This document shows positions 1 to 12,130 of a stretch of 64,000 bases of DNA, piece by piece (within the stretch, counting starts at the first letter, position 1; each line of letters starts with the position of its first letter). The notes below the pieces were generated by a model. It saw nothing but the letters and a program-made list of their open reading frames with translations, was not told the DNA's origin and did no database searches. The stretch covers positions 41,186,299 through 41,250,298 of the forward strand of contig OY992539.1 of NCBI GenBank assembly GCA_963921195.1. Direction: 5' to 3'. This DNA comes from Pegoplata infirma. Taxonomy: Eukaryota; Arthropoda; Insecta; Diptera; Anthomyiidae. A program made the position numbers and the translations under genes.

Positions 1-119
1 CTATATATCGAAAGCCAAGTGGTAATTTAATCCGATTGGCCTCTAATAAAAAAAATACCGCTCGAATGTTGGAGGGTATAAAAGTCTTGGCACAGCCAAA
101 TTAAACACTCTCACTTGTT
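1..119 (+). repeat. mini-me-like family A, 3' end fragment
   Basis: Carries the family A terminus: GGAGGGTATAAAAG, a G-C-A-C-A-G-C-C-containing short hairpin and CACTCTCACTTGTTG, as in the fuller copy at 2521-3065. The 5' part is outside the window or diverged. Confidence 0.6.
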
Positions 120-227
120 GCCCCTTAGAATCGGAATTTCCAAAAAAGTTATTTTTCAGATTTTTTTTTTCGCCGGAAGGAAGGATCCCTTTATTCCAAA
201 TTTTTAATTCCTAGGATCATTTTTTCT

Positions 228-534
228 TGATATATATAAAGTATCAAAGTACTTATAATCAGAAGTTGGATTAGATTGAAGAGGCCCAATGCACTAACAA
301 TAAGACCAGAATGATCTATTGTGCAGCCTAAAAAGGGTGCCCAAAATATTAAGGCTTTTAACAAAGCCGAGAATCCTTTTTGTTAGAGAGTTCCACACGT
401 CAGTCGGAGATATAAAGTGTTCCCCCAAATGTTGAAGTCTTCTATCAGTCTTGGGCATGTACAAAGTATATGTTCTGCCGTCTCATTCTCTAGCTCACAA
501 AATCTGCACGTGTCCGTGTCAGATAGATTTTTCT
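228..534 (-). mobile_element. LINE 3' coding tail, minus strand relic
   Basis: Read on the minus strand, about 534 to 380 encodes a Zn-knuckle of the kind found after the reverse transcriptase of non-LTR retrotransposons: C-R-F-C, then E-T-A-E-H-I-L-C-T-C. The frame then breaks with a stop (GTL-stop) and continues as decayed coding sequence. Both flanks carry related sequence (about 124-165 and 535-585, GAATTTCC followed by TTTTTTCAGA), either a diverged target duplication or a repeat in the host element. The element is 5'-truncated and dead. The clade (Jockey/I/Loa-like) cannot be settled by eye. Confidence 0.55.
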
Positions 535-585
535 TCCTAAGTTGGAATCAGAATTTCCAAGAAAAATACTTTTTTCAGAATTTTT

Positions 586-2520
586 GTAATGTTTATTTCT
601 TTTGCTAAAGAAATTATTTTTTTTTTATGCCAGAAGAGTTCTTAGTTTCGTAACTGTAACACGGAGATTAGGAAATGGCTATTTTTGGTCCGCCCTCTTT
701 TGTGGGCGTGGATATATAAATTAATGTATAAATAAAGTGAAAGTGTCATAATCCATCCATTTTTAGTATAAAAAAATTTCTCAGAATCTGAAACATTTTT
801 CATTTACAAATATTTTTAGGTTCTAAGATATTTCTTTGACTCTTAAACATTTTTCATATCAAAAAAATTCTCATAAAAGTTTTTATAACCCTATTATAAA
901 AAAAAAACATTGTTTTGCCATTTACAGATGTATAACTTTTATTTATACTACCACATTTTCTATTGCAATTTTTTCATTGCCAAAAACTTTTTGCATTTAA
1001 ATACTGAAAAAGTTCAAGTTTAAATTTATAACCTCTGAGACCACCTACTTAATTAAGATATTAAAAAGTTGTGTGAATGAAAAATAGAGTCAGTTGAAAC
1101 TGAAAGTATGGCACTCGCTATGAGACCATTATTATGCACACTTCTACTAAAAATCTAGAAAATTTCAACAAATTTTATACTATAAATTAAATTCCACTGA
1201 TATAAATTGTATAAATTTCAATTCATTTTAAGTCAAATTAAAGATTTTGTGTAAATTTACTTAATTTTTTGTAAGTAGAGCGAAATTCTAAAATATTATT
1301 AATTTTAAGTGCTTAGAACTATTTGTGTAGTTATATGCAAAAAAATTGTAATTAAATACTTAAAATGTGTAAAATTACACATCAAATGTATAAAATAACA
1401 CATTATATGTGTAAAATTACACAAAATGTGTATTTTAACGTGCAAAAATAGATGTAGCAAGTTGCGAATTTGAAAAAAAAAGTTTTAAAAATCAATCTCT
1501 TTGCCAATCCTATTAATCCCAATATTAAATCCATTTTCTAATACTATTTCAATAGAGAAGTGTTTAATGAGATTCGGCTTCCTTAAATGCTTATGTAGGG
1601 TACTGAAAAATTGGAAAATAACTTTTACCACCCCCGAAATATTTTAAAATGTTTTGTTGTTTCGAACAAATAAAATTAAAAAAACAGAAATAAACTAAAA
1701 AGTACTCAATGGATTTCTTTGTATTCCCATCTCAATATTTAAATAGTCATCTAGAATTCTATACGTAAGTATGAATGTATTGTATGTACAACTTTTAAAA
1801 TGGCCCTGAAAATAAAAGACATAATGACAAAAAGTAAATATGCATATTGACTTTTAAATGGCAAACCATTAAATGTAAAGTTTGCTATAGTTTTTTTTTT
1901 TAAACTTTCTTTTTACAAAAGAATAATTCAAATTATTTTTATGGTTATTTAAATAATGACTCAATGCCAGGAAAAAAACGGATAAATTTATATTAAGGGT
2001 AAAACTTTTATTATGTTCGCCACAAACAGTGTACATCCTCGATCGATTTAACAACATTCTAACGATTTTAGTTCGTATATTCGTCTGTTAAAATCACGCT
2101 TACTTTTGAAATACAAGTAACAGGTTCCTGATATTTGGCATATATATTTTTCATAGTCCTGGTTAAGCTGGTATTGCATTTGATTAAAATCGGTCTAACG
2201 GTTTAAAAGTTATGACTGAAAATGTATACCAAGAAAAAAAAAGTAGTGAAATCAAGCAGAAACAACTTTAAAATAAATATAAAACAGTTACGAAACAGAG
2301 CAAAGCTTGTTTATATTTATTTTAAATATTTCCATGTTTATTTTTACCCAGTTGGCAAAAAAAAAAATCATCCCTGACATACTGCTGACATTCCCTTTAT
2401 AAAATTGCTGACATCTTCATACAATTTTTCCAAATGTTCTCAATGACAAGTCATGACAAGTATTTTTTTTAATTGCAATTTAATTATACACACAACTAAA
2501 GTGCTTTGCCGTGACTATTT
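586..2520. other. AT-rich intergenic or intronic sequence, decayed
   Basis: 586-720 resembles the distal part of mini-me A (TTTGGTCCGCCC...GGGCGTGG). The rest holds short ATGTGTAAAATTACACA-type repeats (about 1365-1440) and nothing coding that I can support. Confidence 0.5.
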
Positions 2521-3065
2521 TTATACCCTCCAGCTACAGTAGGGGGGTATACTCACCTTGTCATTCCGTGTGTAACGCATCGAAATATTGGTCGGGGACC
2601 CCATAAAGTATATATATTATTGATCAGTGATCGATTCTAAGACATTCTAGCGATGTCCGTCCGTCCGTCTGTCTGTCCGTCCTTCCGTCTGTAGTTAACA
2701 CGATGCAGTCCAAAATAAAAGAGCTAGACCCCTCAAGTTTGGCACAAATATGTCTTATGTTCCTAGGCAGGTAAAGTTCGGAAATTGGCCAAATCGGACC
2801 AGGGGGAAAAAGTTCCCCCTTGAAGAACTAAACCAACCTCTAAAAAATACACTTTTTCATGTTTTTTTGTATTTTTGTTAAATAAATGAAACATTTGGTA
2901 TATTTATCGCGATGGGAAGGTGCTCTCAACGTCCCCACTGACCATATCGACCCCCCCCCCCCTCAAAAAAAAGAAACGCCCATGACAAATTTTCGTTTTT
3001 ATTTTTTTTTACATTTTGAAGGGTATAAAAGATTCGGCACAGCCGAATTTAACACTCTCACTTGT
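2521..3065 (+). repeat. mini-me-like family A, near-complete copy
   Basis: Starts TTATACCCTCCAGC, has the TATATATA box (about 2611), a GTCC/GTCT tetranucleotide run (2655-2693), the segment CAGGGGGAAAAAGTTCCCCC, and ends GAAGGGTATAAAAGATTCGG with CACTCTCACTTGTT. It matches 25921-26436 nearly throughout. The (TA)n plus (GTCY)n layout is that of mini-me/DINE-type elements in flies (established); identity with that family is an inference. No coding capacity. Confidence 0.7.
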
Positions 3066-3680
3066 TATACCCTCCAATCACACTAATATCGGTCGAAATA
3101 TCGGTCGGAATGTCGAAATATCGGTCGGAATGTCCGTACGTCTGTCTGAATAAAAGAAGATTGAGTTCAAAATTTAAATGCAATATCCCTGAAGTATGAC
3201 TCAAATATGTGGTCGATTCATAGGCCGGTTAAAATCGCAAATGGGCTAAATCGGCCCAGGGGGAAAAAATTCCCCCCTGAGGATTTAAAACTTTCTTAAA
3301 AAAACATGAATTTTTAACATGTTTTTTTTATTTTCTGATAGGGTTTTTCCTAACTATTTTCCCTATATATAAAATATAATAATTTTTCGATAACTTGATT
3401 TATAGATTCGGTATGCAAATATTTAAGTAGAAAAATTTATATTAATTGGTCTCTTAAATTTAAGATATTATATTATTGTAAATATTTATATTAATTACAC
3501 AATAAATAAATAAAAAAAAAAAAAAAAATATTAATTAACATGTTTTTTTGTATTTTTGATAAACAATTAAAACCGTTTTATGTCAGAAATGTTTCGAAGT
3601 TCTGCGATTCGGCCCAAGAAATGCATTTTTTTTGGTCCGCTCCTTTTTGTAGGCGTGGTAAAAAAATAGGGTAAATAAAT
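3066..3680 (+). repeat. mini-me-like family A, second adjacent degenerate copy
   Basis: Begins TTATACCCTCCAATCAC directly at the end of the previous copy and shares the GGGGGAAAAAATTCCCCC segment (about 3260) and the distal TTTGGTCCGCTCC...GGCGTGG (3620-3660). Interrupted by AT-rich sequence at 3340-3530. Confidence 0.55.
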
Positions 3681-3749
3681 AAAAAACCTTGTCAAATTAC
3701 TAGAAAAATTCTCGTAATCCCATTTTACCAATATTTGAGAATTTTCATT

Positions 3750-4603
3750 GTTATTCCCTCCACCCTAGTTATAGAGGGTACATATAAGTTTGTTATTCCG
3801 TTTGTAACACATCGAAATATCGGTCTATGGCCCCATAAAGTATATATATTCATGATTCTCGATCAATTTTAAGTCGATCTAGCTATGTCCGTCCGTCCGT
3901 CTGTTTGTCTGTTGAAATATATTTACGCTAACTTTCGAAGGACTAATCCTAGGCTACTGCCGCTTGGCATATATATTTTAAATTTACCGCGGCAGGTTGG
4001 TATTGCATTTCAGCGAAATCGGTTCAGTGGTTCAAAAGTTATAAGCAAAAGAGTGAATTTCGGCAAGGGGTTTTTGCAAATTTACAAGTTAAAAAACACT
4101 CTAACTTCCGAAAGATAACTCAGAGGATTCTGGAGCGTGGCACATACATTTTTCGTTCCCCTGTTCTGATTGGTATTGAATTTCAGCTCAATCGATCCAG
4201 TGATTCAAAAGTTATGAGCAAAACAGTGAATTTCAGACTGGTTTCACCTTAAATTCACGTGTTAAAGAACCGTTAAACAAGCATAAAAAAATAATTAGTC
4301 ACAAAAATATTTTTAAAAGTATTTTTGTCACCCAAAAATATTTTTACCAAAAGAAATTACACTCTAAAAAAAATTGTACACTCAAAAAAAATTTTACACT
4401 CAAAAAAATTTTTACACTCAAAAAAAATTTTACACTCAAAAAAAATTTAGTTATTTTTTTTTTACAAAAATTACTAAAAAGAGTTTTTTATTCAAAATAA
4501 AATAATTAAAACCGTTAATTTTTTTCACGTTTGAAAATTTACTTAGGCATTGTGAAGGGTATTCATGGATTCGGCCAAGTCGAATTTAACTTTTCTACTT
4601 GTT
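3750..4603 (+). repeat. mini-me-like family B, full copy
   Basis: Starts TTATTCCCTCCACCCTAG, has TATATATATTCATGAT, GTCCGTCCGTCTGTTTGTCTG (3888-3908), two ~130-bp internal sub-repeats (AATCGGTTCAGTGGTTCAAA near 4017 and AATCGATCCAGTGATTCAAA near 4190), then runs of ACACTCAAAAAAATTTT, and ends GTGAAGGGTATTCATGGATT then TTTTCTACTTGTT. Same layout at 8666-9477 and 45780-46516. Confidence 0.7.
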
Positions 4604-4965
4604 ATTTTAACAAAAAATTTGCGATCAAAATTTAATTTTTTTTTGTTATTTTACAAATTTCCAAGGTTTTTTACAAAAAAAAATCTAGTAAATTTACTAG
4701 AATTCCTTGTAAGTTTTATTGCGCCATAAAAGTTGTAAATTTACAATTTTATTGGTAAAAATATTGTAAAATTATAAAAAAGCTCGTAATTTTTACTAGA
4801 AATTCCTGGAAAATAGGAGGTAGCAAAAAATCTAGTCAAGTTACGAAACCAACTTGTAAATTTACAATTTTATTGGTAAAAAACCTGTGAAATTACAAAA
4901 TTATTGGTAAAAAGTTTGTAAAATTAAAAGGAATTCTTGTCAAATAATAGGTAGCAAAACAAAAA
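4604..4965. repeat. AT-rich spacer of GTAAATTTACAATTTTA repeats
   Basis: Short inverted and direct copies of GTAAATTTACAATTTTATTGG lie between two oppositely oriented family B elements. No gene. Confidence 0.5.
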
Positions 4966-5257
4966 ACAAGTAGAAAAGTTAAATTCGACTTGGCTGAATC
5001 TATAAATACCCTCCACAATGCCCTTTTTAAGTGATAGTAAATTTTCTTACGGGGGAAAAAACAATTTTGATTATAAATATTTTATTTTGTGTAAAATAAC
5101 TTTTTTTTTAGTAATTTTTGAAAAAAAAAAAATTACAAAAATTTTTTTTTGTTGTAAAATTTTTTTTGAGTGTAAATTTTTTTTCGAGTTTTTTTTTTTG
5201 GTGTAAAAATATTTTTGAGTGACAAAAATACGTTGTAAAATATTTGTGTGACTTACC

Positions 5258-6056
5258 AATGTTTATACCCTACACCACTCTGTTGTTCAGGGTATAATGA
5301 GTTTGTGCTGATGTTTATAACTACCCGAAATATTGGTCCTAGACCAAGCATAGTGATCGACTCGGAATTACTATTTGAGTCACTTAAGTCCGTCCGTCTG
5401 TCCATCTATCGGTTTCAGCACGATACAGGTCGCAATTTTCAATCAATTGACTTGAAATTTGAAACTTAAGCTTTTTTTGGCCCAAGGACAAAATCTAAAT
5501 TGGAGAAAATCGGTTCATGTTAAGACCTAGCCCCCATACAAACGCCCCCTTTGGATTCGGCTTAAATGACTCTAATAACCGTATTGTAATAGATATTACT
5601 TTAAAATTAAGCAGGTAATCAAAATTTGTATGCACGAATCACCATTCCAAATTTCAAAGGAATCGGGTCAGTTCTTTCGGTAGTTCCCATACAAACCACT
5701 CACCCGATATTCACATAATTCCCTCAAAATTTATAAAAATGGAAATATTTGATTAAAAAAAAATTTTTAGGTGTTAAACGTGTATTTTAGTAACCTAATA
5801 AAATCGGAATATAGTTGGACCATTTTTGGAAAAAAATTTTGACCGATATTCAGTTAAATCGGTCTATTGACAGAAAAATAAACCAATTCCTCCAAAATTT
5901 GATCTGTGTGTGTTTTCTACACTAAATAAATTTCTAACAAAAGACAAATCCAATCGGTCCATGTTTGGACTTGGGACCCATTTTTCGGAAAACACTGGTG
6001 TAGGGTATCATATGGCTGTCTTGACCGACTATAAATTTCTCACTTGTTTTAAAACA
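5258..6056 (+). repeat. mini-me-like family C, full copy
   Basis: Starts TTTATACCCTACACCACTCTG, has GTCCGTCCGTCTGTCC (5390), several CCCCCATACAAAC words, and ends GGTGTAGGGTATCATATGGC...CTTGACCGACTATAAATTTC and CACTTGTTT. Very close to 63170-63970. No coding capacity; the short open frames in it are by chance. Confidence 0.7.
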
Positions 6057-6434
6057 TGTTTAACGGGTTTTCAACACATGAATTTAAGGTGAAACTAATC
6101 TGAAATTCACGGTTTTGCTAATAACTTTTGAACCACTGCACCGCTCTGACATTCAATACGAACCAAGCCAGGGGAACGACAAATATATATTCTAAGCTTC
6201 AGCATCCTCAGAATTGTCTTTCGAAAGTTAGTGTGTTTTTTATCTCGTAAATTTACAAAAAACCCTTGCCGAAATTCAGTCTTTTGCTCATAACTTTTAA
6301 ACCGCAAAACTGATTTCGCTGGATTTTAATACCAACCTGACCAGGTAATTGACCAACATGTATGATAAACTCCAGGAGCCTTTGTAAAGCCTTTCAAAAG
6401 TTAGCGTGTTTTCAACAGACAGATCGCTAGATCG

Positions 6435-7173
6435 TAGAGATGAGCGATATTTTCATACCGGTGATTTAATCACCGTGATTTAAAAATCACTGGTAACTGC
6501 AGTTATCAAATATCTTAAATCACTGCTACTTGCAATATCGTTCTTTTCTGTTATACACACATTAACTAACATTTTAACAGTTGCTGTGTGTTCGTTCAAT
6601 CATATTTTTTCTTCTATTGTTATGGAATGTAAAAAAAAAACAAACACACAAAGCAAACGCAATGTTTTTAATACGCACACAAGCAACGAAATTGCCAAAT
6701 ATATTATTTTGCTTTAAAATAAAAACTGTTCTTGAAAGAACTGTGATTTAAAAGAACTGTGATTTAAAATCACGTTTATATCTACATTTAAAAACGGTGA
6801 TCAGAGTAACTGTTTAAAATATTGGTTATTTGAAAAGAAAGACGTTCCTCAAAAATAACTAAATTGCTCATTTCTACTGTGGTTTTATAAATTTTTCCAG
6901 ATTTTCTCTTAATTTTAAATAAATAATTTCTCAGAAATAACTTGAATGTACTTAAATTGAACTTAATACAAATTGAGTTATTAAATATGAAGTCCTGCAA
7001 TACAAATAATATTTAATACATACTAATCTAAAGTACAAGGAAAACATATTGTTTTTTTTTTTGCATTACATTGAAAAACGGTGATCACGGTAACTGTTTA
7101 AAAGAACGGTGATTTGTAAATCACGGTAACTGAGAACGGCGTGATTCAAAAATCACTACATTGCTCATCTCTA
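6435..7173. mobile_element. hAT-type non-autonomous element with GTGATTT repeats
   Basis: Ends TAGAGATGAGCGAT and (inverted) TAGAGATGAGCAAT, flanked by exact 8-bp duplications CTAGATCG (6427-6434 and 7174-7181). The uninterrupted target is seen in another family B copy around 8788-8802. Both subterminal regions are filled with GTGATTTAAAATCAC-like words. No transposase. Eight-bp duplications and this type of terminus are hAT hallmarks (established). Confidence 0.8.
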
Positions 7174-7312
7174 CTAGATCGTCTTAAAGTCGATCAATGA
7201 TCATGAATATACATACTTTATGGGGTCCTAGACCAGTATTTCGAGGTGTTACAAATGGAATGACAAACTCTTTATACCCTCTATCATTAGAGTGGAGGGT
7301 ATAAAAAGTTAC

Positions 7313-8156
7313 AAACTTTTCTTGTCATTTTTGAAGGTTTTTTTTTTTTAATGTAGTACTCCCTAAGTGCAAGGAAACATAATAATGCAGTTGTTAACAT
7401 TTATCATGTGAAGAGGGTGTCCCCCCTCCAACATCTACGGCAGCCCCTCCGTCCTCCCCACCAAAAACCTCCCCTGACAATTTAATTTTCTTTTTAATTT
7501 TTTCACATATTTAAGGGTATAATAATTTCGGCACAGCCAAAATTAACACAATTTTGGTCACGTACTTACTTTTTTTTATGGCCCATTGAAGTTTTTCAAA
7601 GCCGTGTGGAATAAGTGAATCAAATGATGTAAATATACCCCTTAGCTAAGTAATATACTTAAAGGTCTTCAGTAAAATGTTATGGTGCTTCTTGTCTTAG
7701 AACATATTAACCCTCTATCGCTCATTTTAAGAGATCACTTTAGTCCTTTTTTCAAAAACTATCATAGAAGTTAACTAAAACGTGCATTTAAAGGGTTAAC
7801 ATATTCTACTAATATTTTTTGCGTAAAATTTTACTAGATGTCGTCAAAGATACCTATTTCAAAGTGTAATCAATGTTAAAATTTTAAATGTGTAGCATAT
7901 TTAAAATCAAATTGCACTTTTTTGATTTGATTATGTTTTTTCACCTCAGTGTAAGAGCATCTCGAAATTTTTTGTAAATTTCAATATTTTTTGTATTTTT
8001 ATGATTAAGCAGTGGAAAGTCACAAAAGTATTTTTTTATGCAATAAATTGTTTTTTACAATCAAAAACAAGAAAAAACTTTTTGAGTACAAAAAAAAATT
8101 TTATCAACAAAAATTTATAATTTTTAGTTTTGGATCTGTCATAAAGTCTATAAACA
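7313..8156. other. AT-rich sequence with a mini-me A 3' fragment
   Basis: 7380-7550 carries a decayed family A end (GTGTCCCCCCTCC, then AAGGGTATAATAATTTCGGC). 7551-8156 has nothing I recognise. Confidence 0.5.
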
Positions 8157-8158
8157 TA

Positions 8159-9825
8159 CAGTGAGCGTCAAAAGAAAGTGTACAGGTCTAAAGTAGATGT
8201 AATTCGTTAACGACAAAGTTGACAATAAAAGCTTTAATTTTAGCTTGATAGCGTCCAGATTGCGCCAATATTAAATGAGATACTTGGGTCGCGCTGAAAA
8301 ATGAAATTATTTGTAGAAGTTTTTTAGAAAATTTTTAAAAAATATTTTTAACTTGAGTTTTTTTCAATTCAAACATAAAAATAGTAAAAAATAGTGCAAT
8401 AGTTAAAATTCAGTTATCAACTCATTTTTCCAACGAACCAAACAAAAATCAAAATTTTTTAAATGCAGGAAAAAAATAATAATTTTTTTAACTCCAATTC
8501 TTTTGACCACCAATTTTTTGTAAACAAAGAAAATTTTAAATTATTTTCATATCTCATGACTATACACTTATGTAGGTGTACTTAAATTAATAAACAATGA
8601 AATCTTTACTTAGTTTACAAAAAATTGGTGGTCAAAAGAATTGGAGGTCAAAGAAATGTATATTTTTATACCCTCCACTCTAGTGATAGAGGGTATATAT
8701 AAGTTTGTCATTCCGTTTGTAACACCTCGAAATATTAGTCTAGGACCACATAAAGTATATATATTCATGATCCTCGATCGATTTTAAGACGATCTAGCGA
8801 TGTCCGTCTGTCCGTCTGTCTGTTGAAAACGAGCTAACTTTTGAAGGACTTTACAGAGGCTCCTGAAGTTTGGCATATATGTTGGGTATTTACGTCAGGT
8901 TGGTATTGCAATCCAGCGAAATCGGTTCAGTGGTTCAAAAGTTATGAGCAAAAGTTATGACGGCAAGGGGTTTTCGTGAATTTACGAGATAAAAAACACC
9001 CTAACTTTCGAAAGGCAATTCTGAGAATACTGAAGCTTTGCATATATATTTGTCGTTCTCCTGACTTAGTTCGTGTTTAATTTCAGCCAAATCGGTCCAG
9101 TGGCTCAAAAGTTATTAGCAAAACCTTGAATTTCAGATTAGTTTCACCTTAAATTCACGTATTGAAAACCCGATAGACATGTTTTAAAAATATTGGTAAG
9201 TCACAAAAATATTTTACAATGTATTTTTCTCACTCAAAAATATTTTTACACTAAAAAAAATAAAATACAATCGAAAAAAATTTTACACTCAAAAAAATTT
9301 TTATAAATTATTTTTTTTTTCATAAATTACTAAAAAAAGTTTTTTTTACACAAAATAAAATATTTCTGATCAAAAATGTTATTTTTGTCACGTTAGAAAA
9401 TTTACTATCACTTAAGAAGGGCATTGTGGAGGGTATTCATAGATTCGGCCATATCGAATTTAACTTTTTTACTTGTTTTAACTGCATTTAATTTTTTTTT
9501 GGGAAAAATGAGTTGATAACTAATTGTAAGTTTAAATTATTGTACCATTTTTAAAATTTTTCATGTTTGAACTTGAAAAAATCAATTTAGAAATATTTTT
9601 AAAAAATATCTACAAATAATTCTATTTTCCAGCACGACCCTCGTATCTCATTTAATATTTGCTCAATCTGGACGCTATCAAGCTTAAATTAAAGCGTGGA
9701 AAATTTTCTTTAAAGCATTTCTTAATTGATAGTCGATTGATTTTAATAAGGGGTTTTATTGTCAACATTGTCGTTAACGAAATACATCTACTTTAGACCT
9801 ATACACTTTCTTTTGACGCTCACTG
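8159..9825. mobile_element. Tc1-type foldback F1 with nested family B
   Basis: Perfect-looking terminal inverted repeats CAGTGAGCGTCAAAAGAAAG at both ends, flanked by TA (8157-8158, 9826-9827), as for Tc1/mariner elements. The arms continue inward (TCTAAAGTAGATGTA, CAGATTGCGCC/ATCTGGACGC). An inner palindrome AACTCCAATTCTTTTGACCA versus its complement lies at about 8490-8650. Family B sits at 8666-9477. About 860 bp without it; no transposase. Confidence 0.75.
8666..9477 (+). repeat. mini-me-like family B, nested in F1
   Basis: TTATACCCTCCACTCTAG start, TATATATATTCATGATCC, GTCCGTCTGTCCGTCTGTCT at about 8803, the two sub-repeats, the ACTCAAAAAAATTTT runs and the TTACTTGTTT end are all present. 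Confidence 0.75.
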
Positions 9826-9827
9826 TA

Positions 9828-10461
9828 TGTTTGTGTTAAAAAATGTGTAAGTCCCTCATCTTCATGTTGGTCTATCTCTCATAGAATAAACGATATAAAT
9901 TTTATTTAAAAAAATGTCATGTTCATCAAACAATTTTCCTATTAAGTTTCACTTAAACAAATTACCTATTTACCTTCAAGTGGACATACCTCCTTCAAAT
10001 TAATACTACAAAAATCTTGTATGGGTTTAGAGCTTAATCTTAAAACAACTAAAGCAAAATCTCTTTTCATAAATTGTAAAAAAAAATAATAGAAAAAATA
10101 CAATTTTTAAAAGTCATCTTCAATGTTCAAATGATAAAATACATCAAGTAAATTGAATTGGCATAACCATATAAAATGAAAAAGAATCAAATTGACAAGG
10201 ACAATAGATGAACATGTATAAGTTTTTTTTTCTGTATTTTTTTTTTTTTTTAAAGATTTCCAAACTATAGTTTTGCATGCATGAAAAAGGCATGCACATG
10301 TATTTCAAGCATTTAAGCAAAGGAGACTGACTATTCAGTTATTCAAACAAAGTCCATCAACATTATCATTGTTGGTGTGACGGAAATTTCAAATCGATAC
10401 TCATCGATTTTGAAACATTCAAACAATTTAAGTTGTTTGCACAAAATATAATAGATAAATA
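9828..10461. other. AT-rich unique-looking sequence
   Basis: No coding exon, RNA gene or clear repeat terminus seen. Confidence 0.5.
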
Positions 10462-10945
10462 AAGTAAAGGCGTAGATTCGGAAAAATTTTTTGAACAAAA
10501 AACCCGAGAATTTTTTTTTTTAAGAAAAATGTCTCAGAATTTGAAAATTTTTCTTTAAGAAAAAATTTCTCAGAATCTGAGAATTTCTATAAAAAATCAA
10601 GAATCTATCTCAAATCTTTTTTATAAGAAAAATATGTATGTCAGAATCTGAAAATTTTTCGTTACTTGACATGTCTCAGAATCTAAAAATTTCCCTAAAA
10701 AAAAAAAGAATCTGTCTCAAATCTTTTTACTGAACATGTCTCAGAATCAGAGAATTTTTGTTATAGAAAAATTTATCAGAATCTGAAATTTTTCTCATTG
10801 AAAAATGTCTCAGAATTTTTGTATAGAAAAAGTTTCCCAAAGTCTGAGAACTTTTTATACAAAAAATGTTTCAAAAAAGAGAATTTTTCTGTACGAAAAA
10901 TTTTTCTCTTGCGATAAATATCTCCCTAAATCTAGCTACGCCATT
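10462..10945. repeat. TCTCAGAATCTGAG minisatellite, small block
   Basis: About 12 imperfect units of AAAAATGTCTCAGAATCTGA with spacers, the same unit as in 54400-55880. The block is bounded by AAAGGCGTAGATTC and its imperfect complement CTAGCTACGCCATT, so it may be a decayed relative of the hAT element at 54288-56760. No clear target duplication. Confidence 0.6.
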
Positions 10946-11152
10946 ATTTTGCATCCGTAAATTTTGCTATATGTTTGACATGTGGTTGTCGTCTTATATT
11001 GCAAAGTTAAATTTCAATATGCTACTCACATAGATTTTCTTAGTTACAAATAGTAGTTTTCATTTAGAAGGACATTGCCATCAATAATACCACCTACAAT
11101 GAAGAGATTTAAAAGAATTAAATCTTTGCAATATTTGAAAAATGCTCTAAAG

Positions 11153-11882
11153 TAGCGGTTACCAACCTTTTTGGCTCGCGTACCCCTAATTTTTAATTTT
11201 ATAGGGGGTACTATCGAGTTTTTGTTTTCGTTAAAAAACTTCACATTTAAATATAAGAGTTTATTTTGAAATTTTTGAAGGATTTAAGGGAGATCAAAAC
11301 AATGATGGTATTTTTTTTTCGGAAAGATGTTCGTGTTTCGAACTCTCAAAAAAAAAGTTCCAAAAACCTATCAAAGGGGGCGTTATAAATGCTTTTATTT
11401 TTTTTTTTTCAAATGTTTTTTTTAATACGAGGACAGATCAATAATGCCGTGACTTTTCTTATGAAACACCCTCGTATATACAATGAAAGGGCATTTTAAG
11501 CTTAACAAAATGGTACCAAAATTTCCACTCTTTTTTGGTTCTTTGACATAAATTTTCTCAAAAACCTATTATCATCGAAAAATTTGGGAACCATATTCGG
11601 AATCAGCATCGAAAGGTTTTTCGAAAACAAGTAGCCAGATCTCAAAATATCATCAAAAAATAACGCAAAAATGATCTCTAAATTGCACAGAAATACGTTT
11701 TTTGTGACATTTGACCTCAACTTTCTTAAAAACCTGACATTATCGAAAACTTTGGAAGCCAGATGCGAAACCAACATTGAAAGGTTAATCTAATATGTCC
11801 AAATTACTTAAATTTTGCGTACCCCCGCGGACAGTTTCGCGTACCCCCTAGTGGTACGCGTACCATAGGTTGGTAACCGCTG
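11153..11882. mobile_element. hAT-type non-autonomous element, GCGTACCCC ends
   Basis: Ends TAGCGGTTACCAACC and (inverted) CAGCGGTTACCAACC, then GCTCGCGTACCCC / TTCGCGTACCCCC arms. Exact 8-bp duplication CTCTAAAG at 11145-11152 and 11883-11890. The interior contains minus-strand open frames (11502-11777) that look like chance or dead sequence. No transposase motif seen. Confidence 0.8.
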
Positions 11883-11890
11883 CTCTAAAG

Positions 11891-12130
11891 CAATCACAGC
11901 ACAGAGTAGTGTGCAATCAGGGTTGCAATGAATGTGTAAGCGCATTCGCCACAGAACATGATCTATCTTTCGTTGTGATTGAAAATTCTTCGCGGTTCTT
12001 CGAATAATATTTCTTTTTGTAGCAAATGTTTAACATTTGAAACTTTTTTATATTTTTCAGTTTTTTTTTTATTTTTTTTTACAATCCGCCATTTTTTGTA
12101 CCCTCCAACCACTGTCATTACATCGAAATA
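11891..12130. other. Short spacer with mini-me fragment
   Basis: 12098-12130 is a broken family A start (GTACCCTCCAACCACTGTCA, then CATCGAAATA), the landing site of the mariner. Confidence 0.5.

Larger units (their letters stand above)
4966..7312 (-). repeat. mini-me-like family B, minus strand, with two nested insertions
   Basis: The minus-strand 3' terminus is at 4966 (ACAAGTAGAAAAGTTAAATT) and the 5' terminus at about 7312 (GAGTGGAGGGTATAAAA). The element is split by family C (5258-6056) and, further on, by the hAT element at 6435-7173. Joined segments 4966-5257, 6057-6434 and 7174-7312 follow the order of copies B1 and B3. Confidence 0.7.

Noticed and set aside
11502..11777. Minus-strand open frame of 91 codons
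   Set aside because: Lies wholly in the hAT element 11153-11882, has no known motif and no splice or promoter context.
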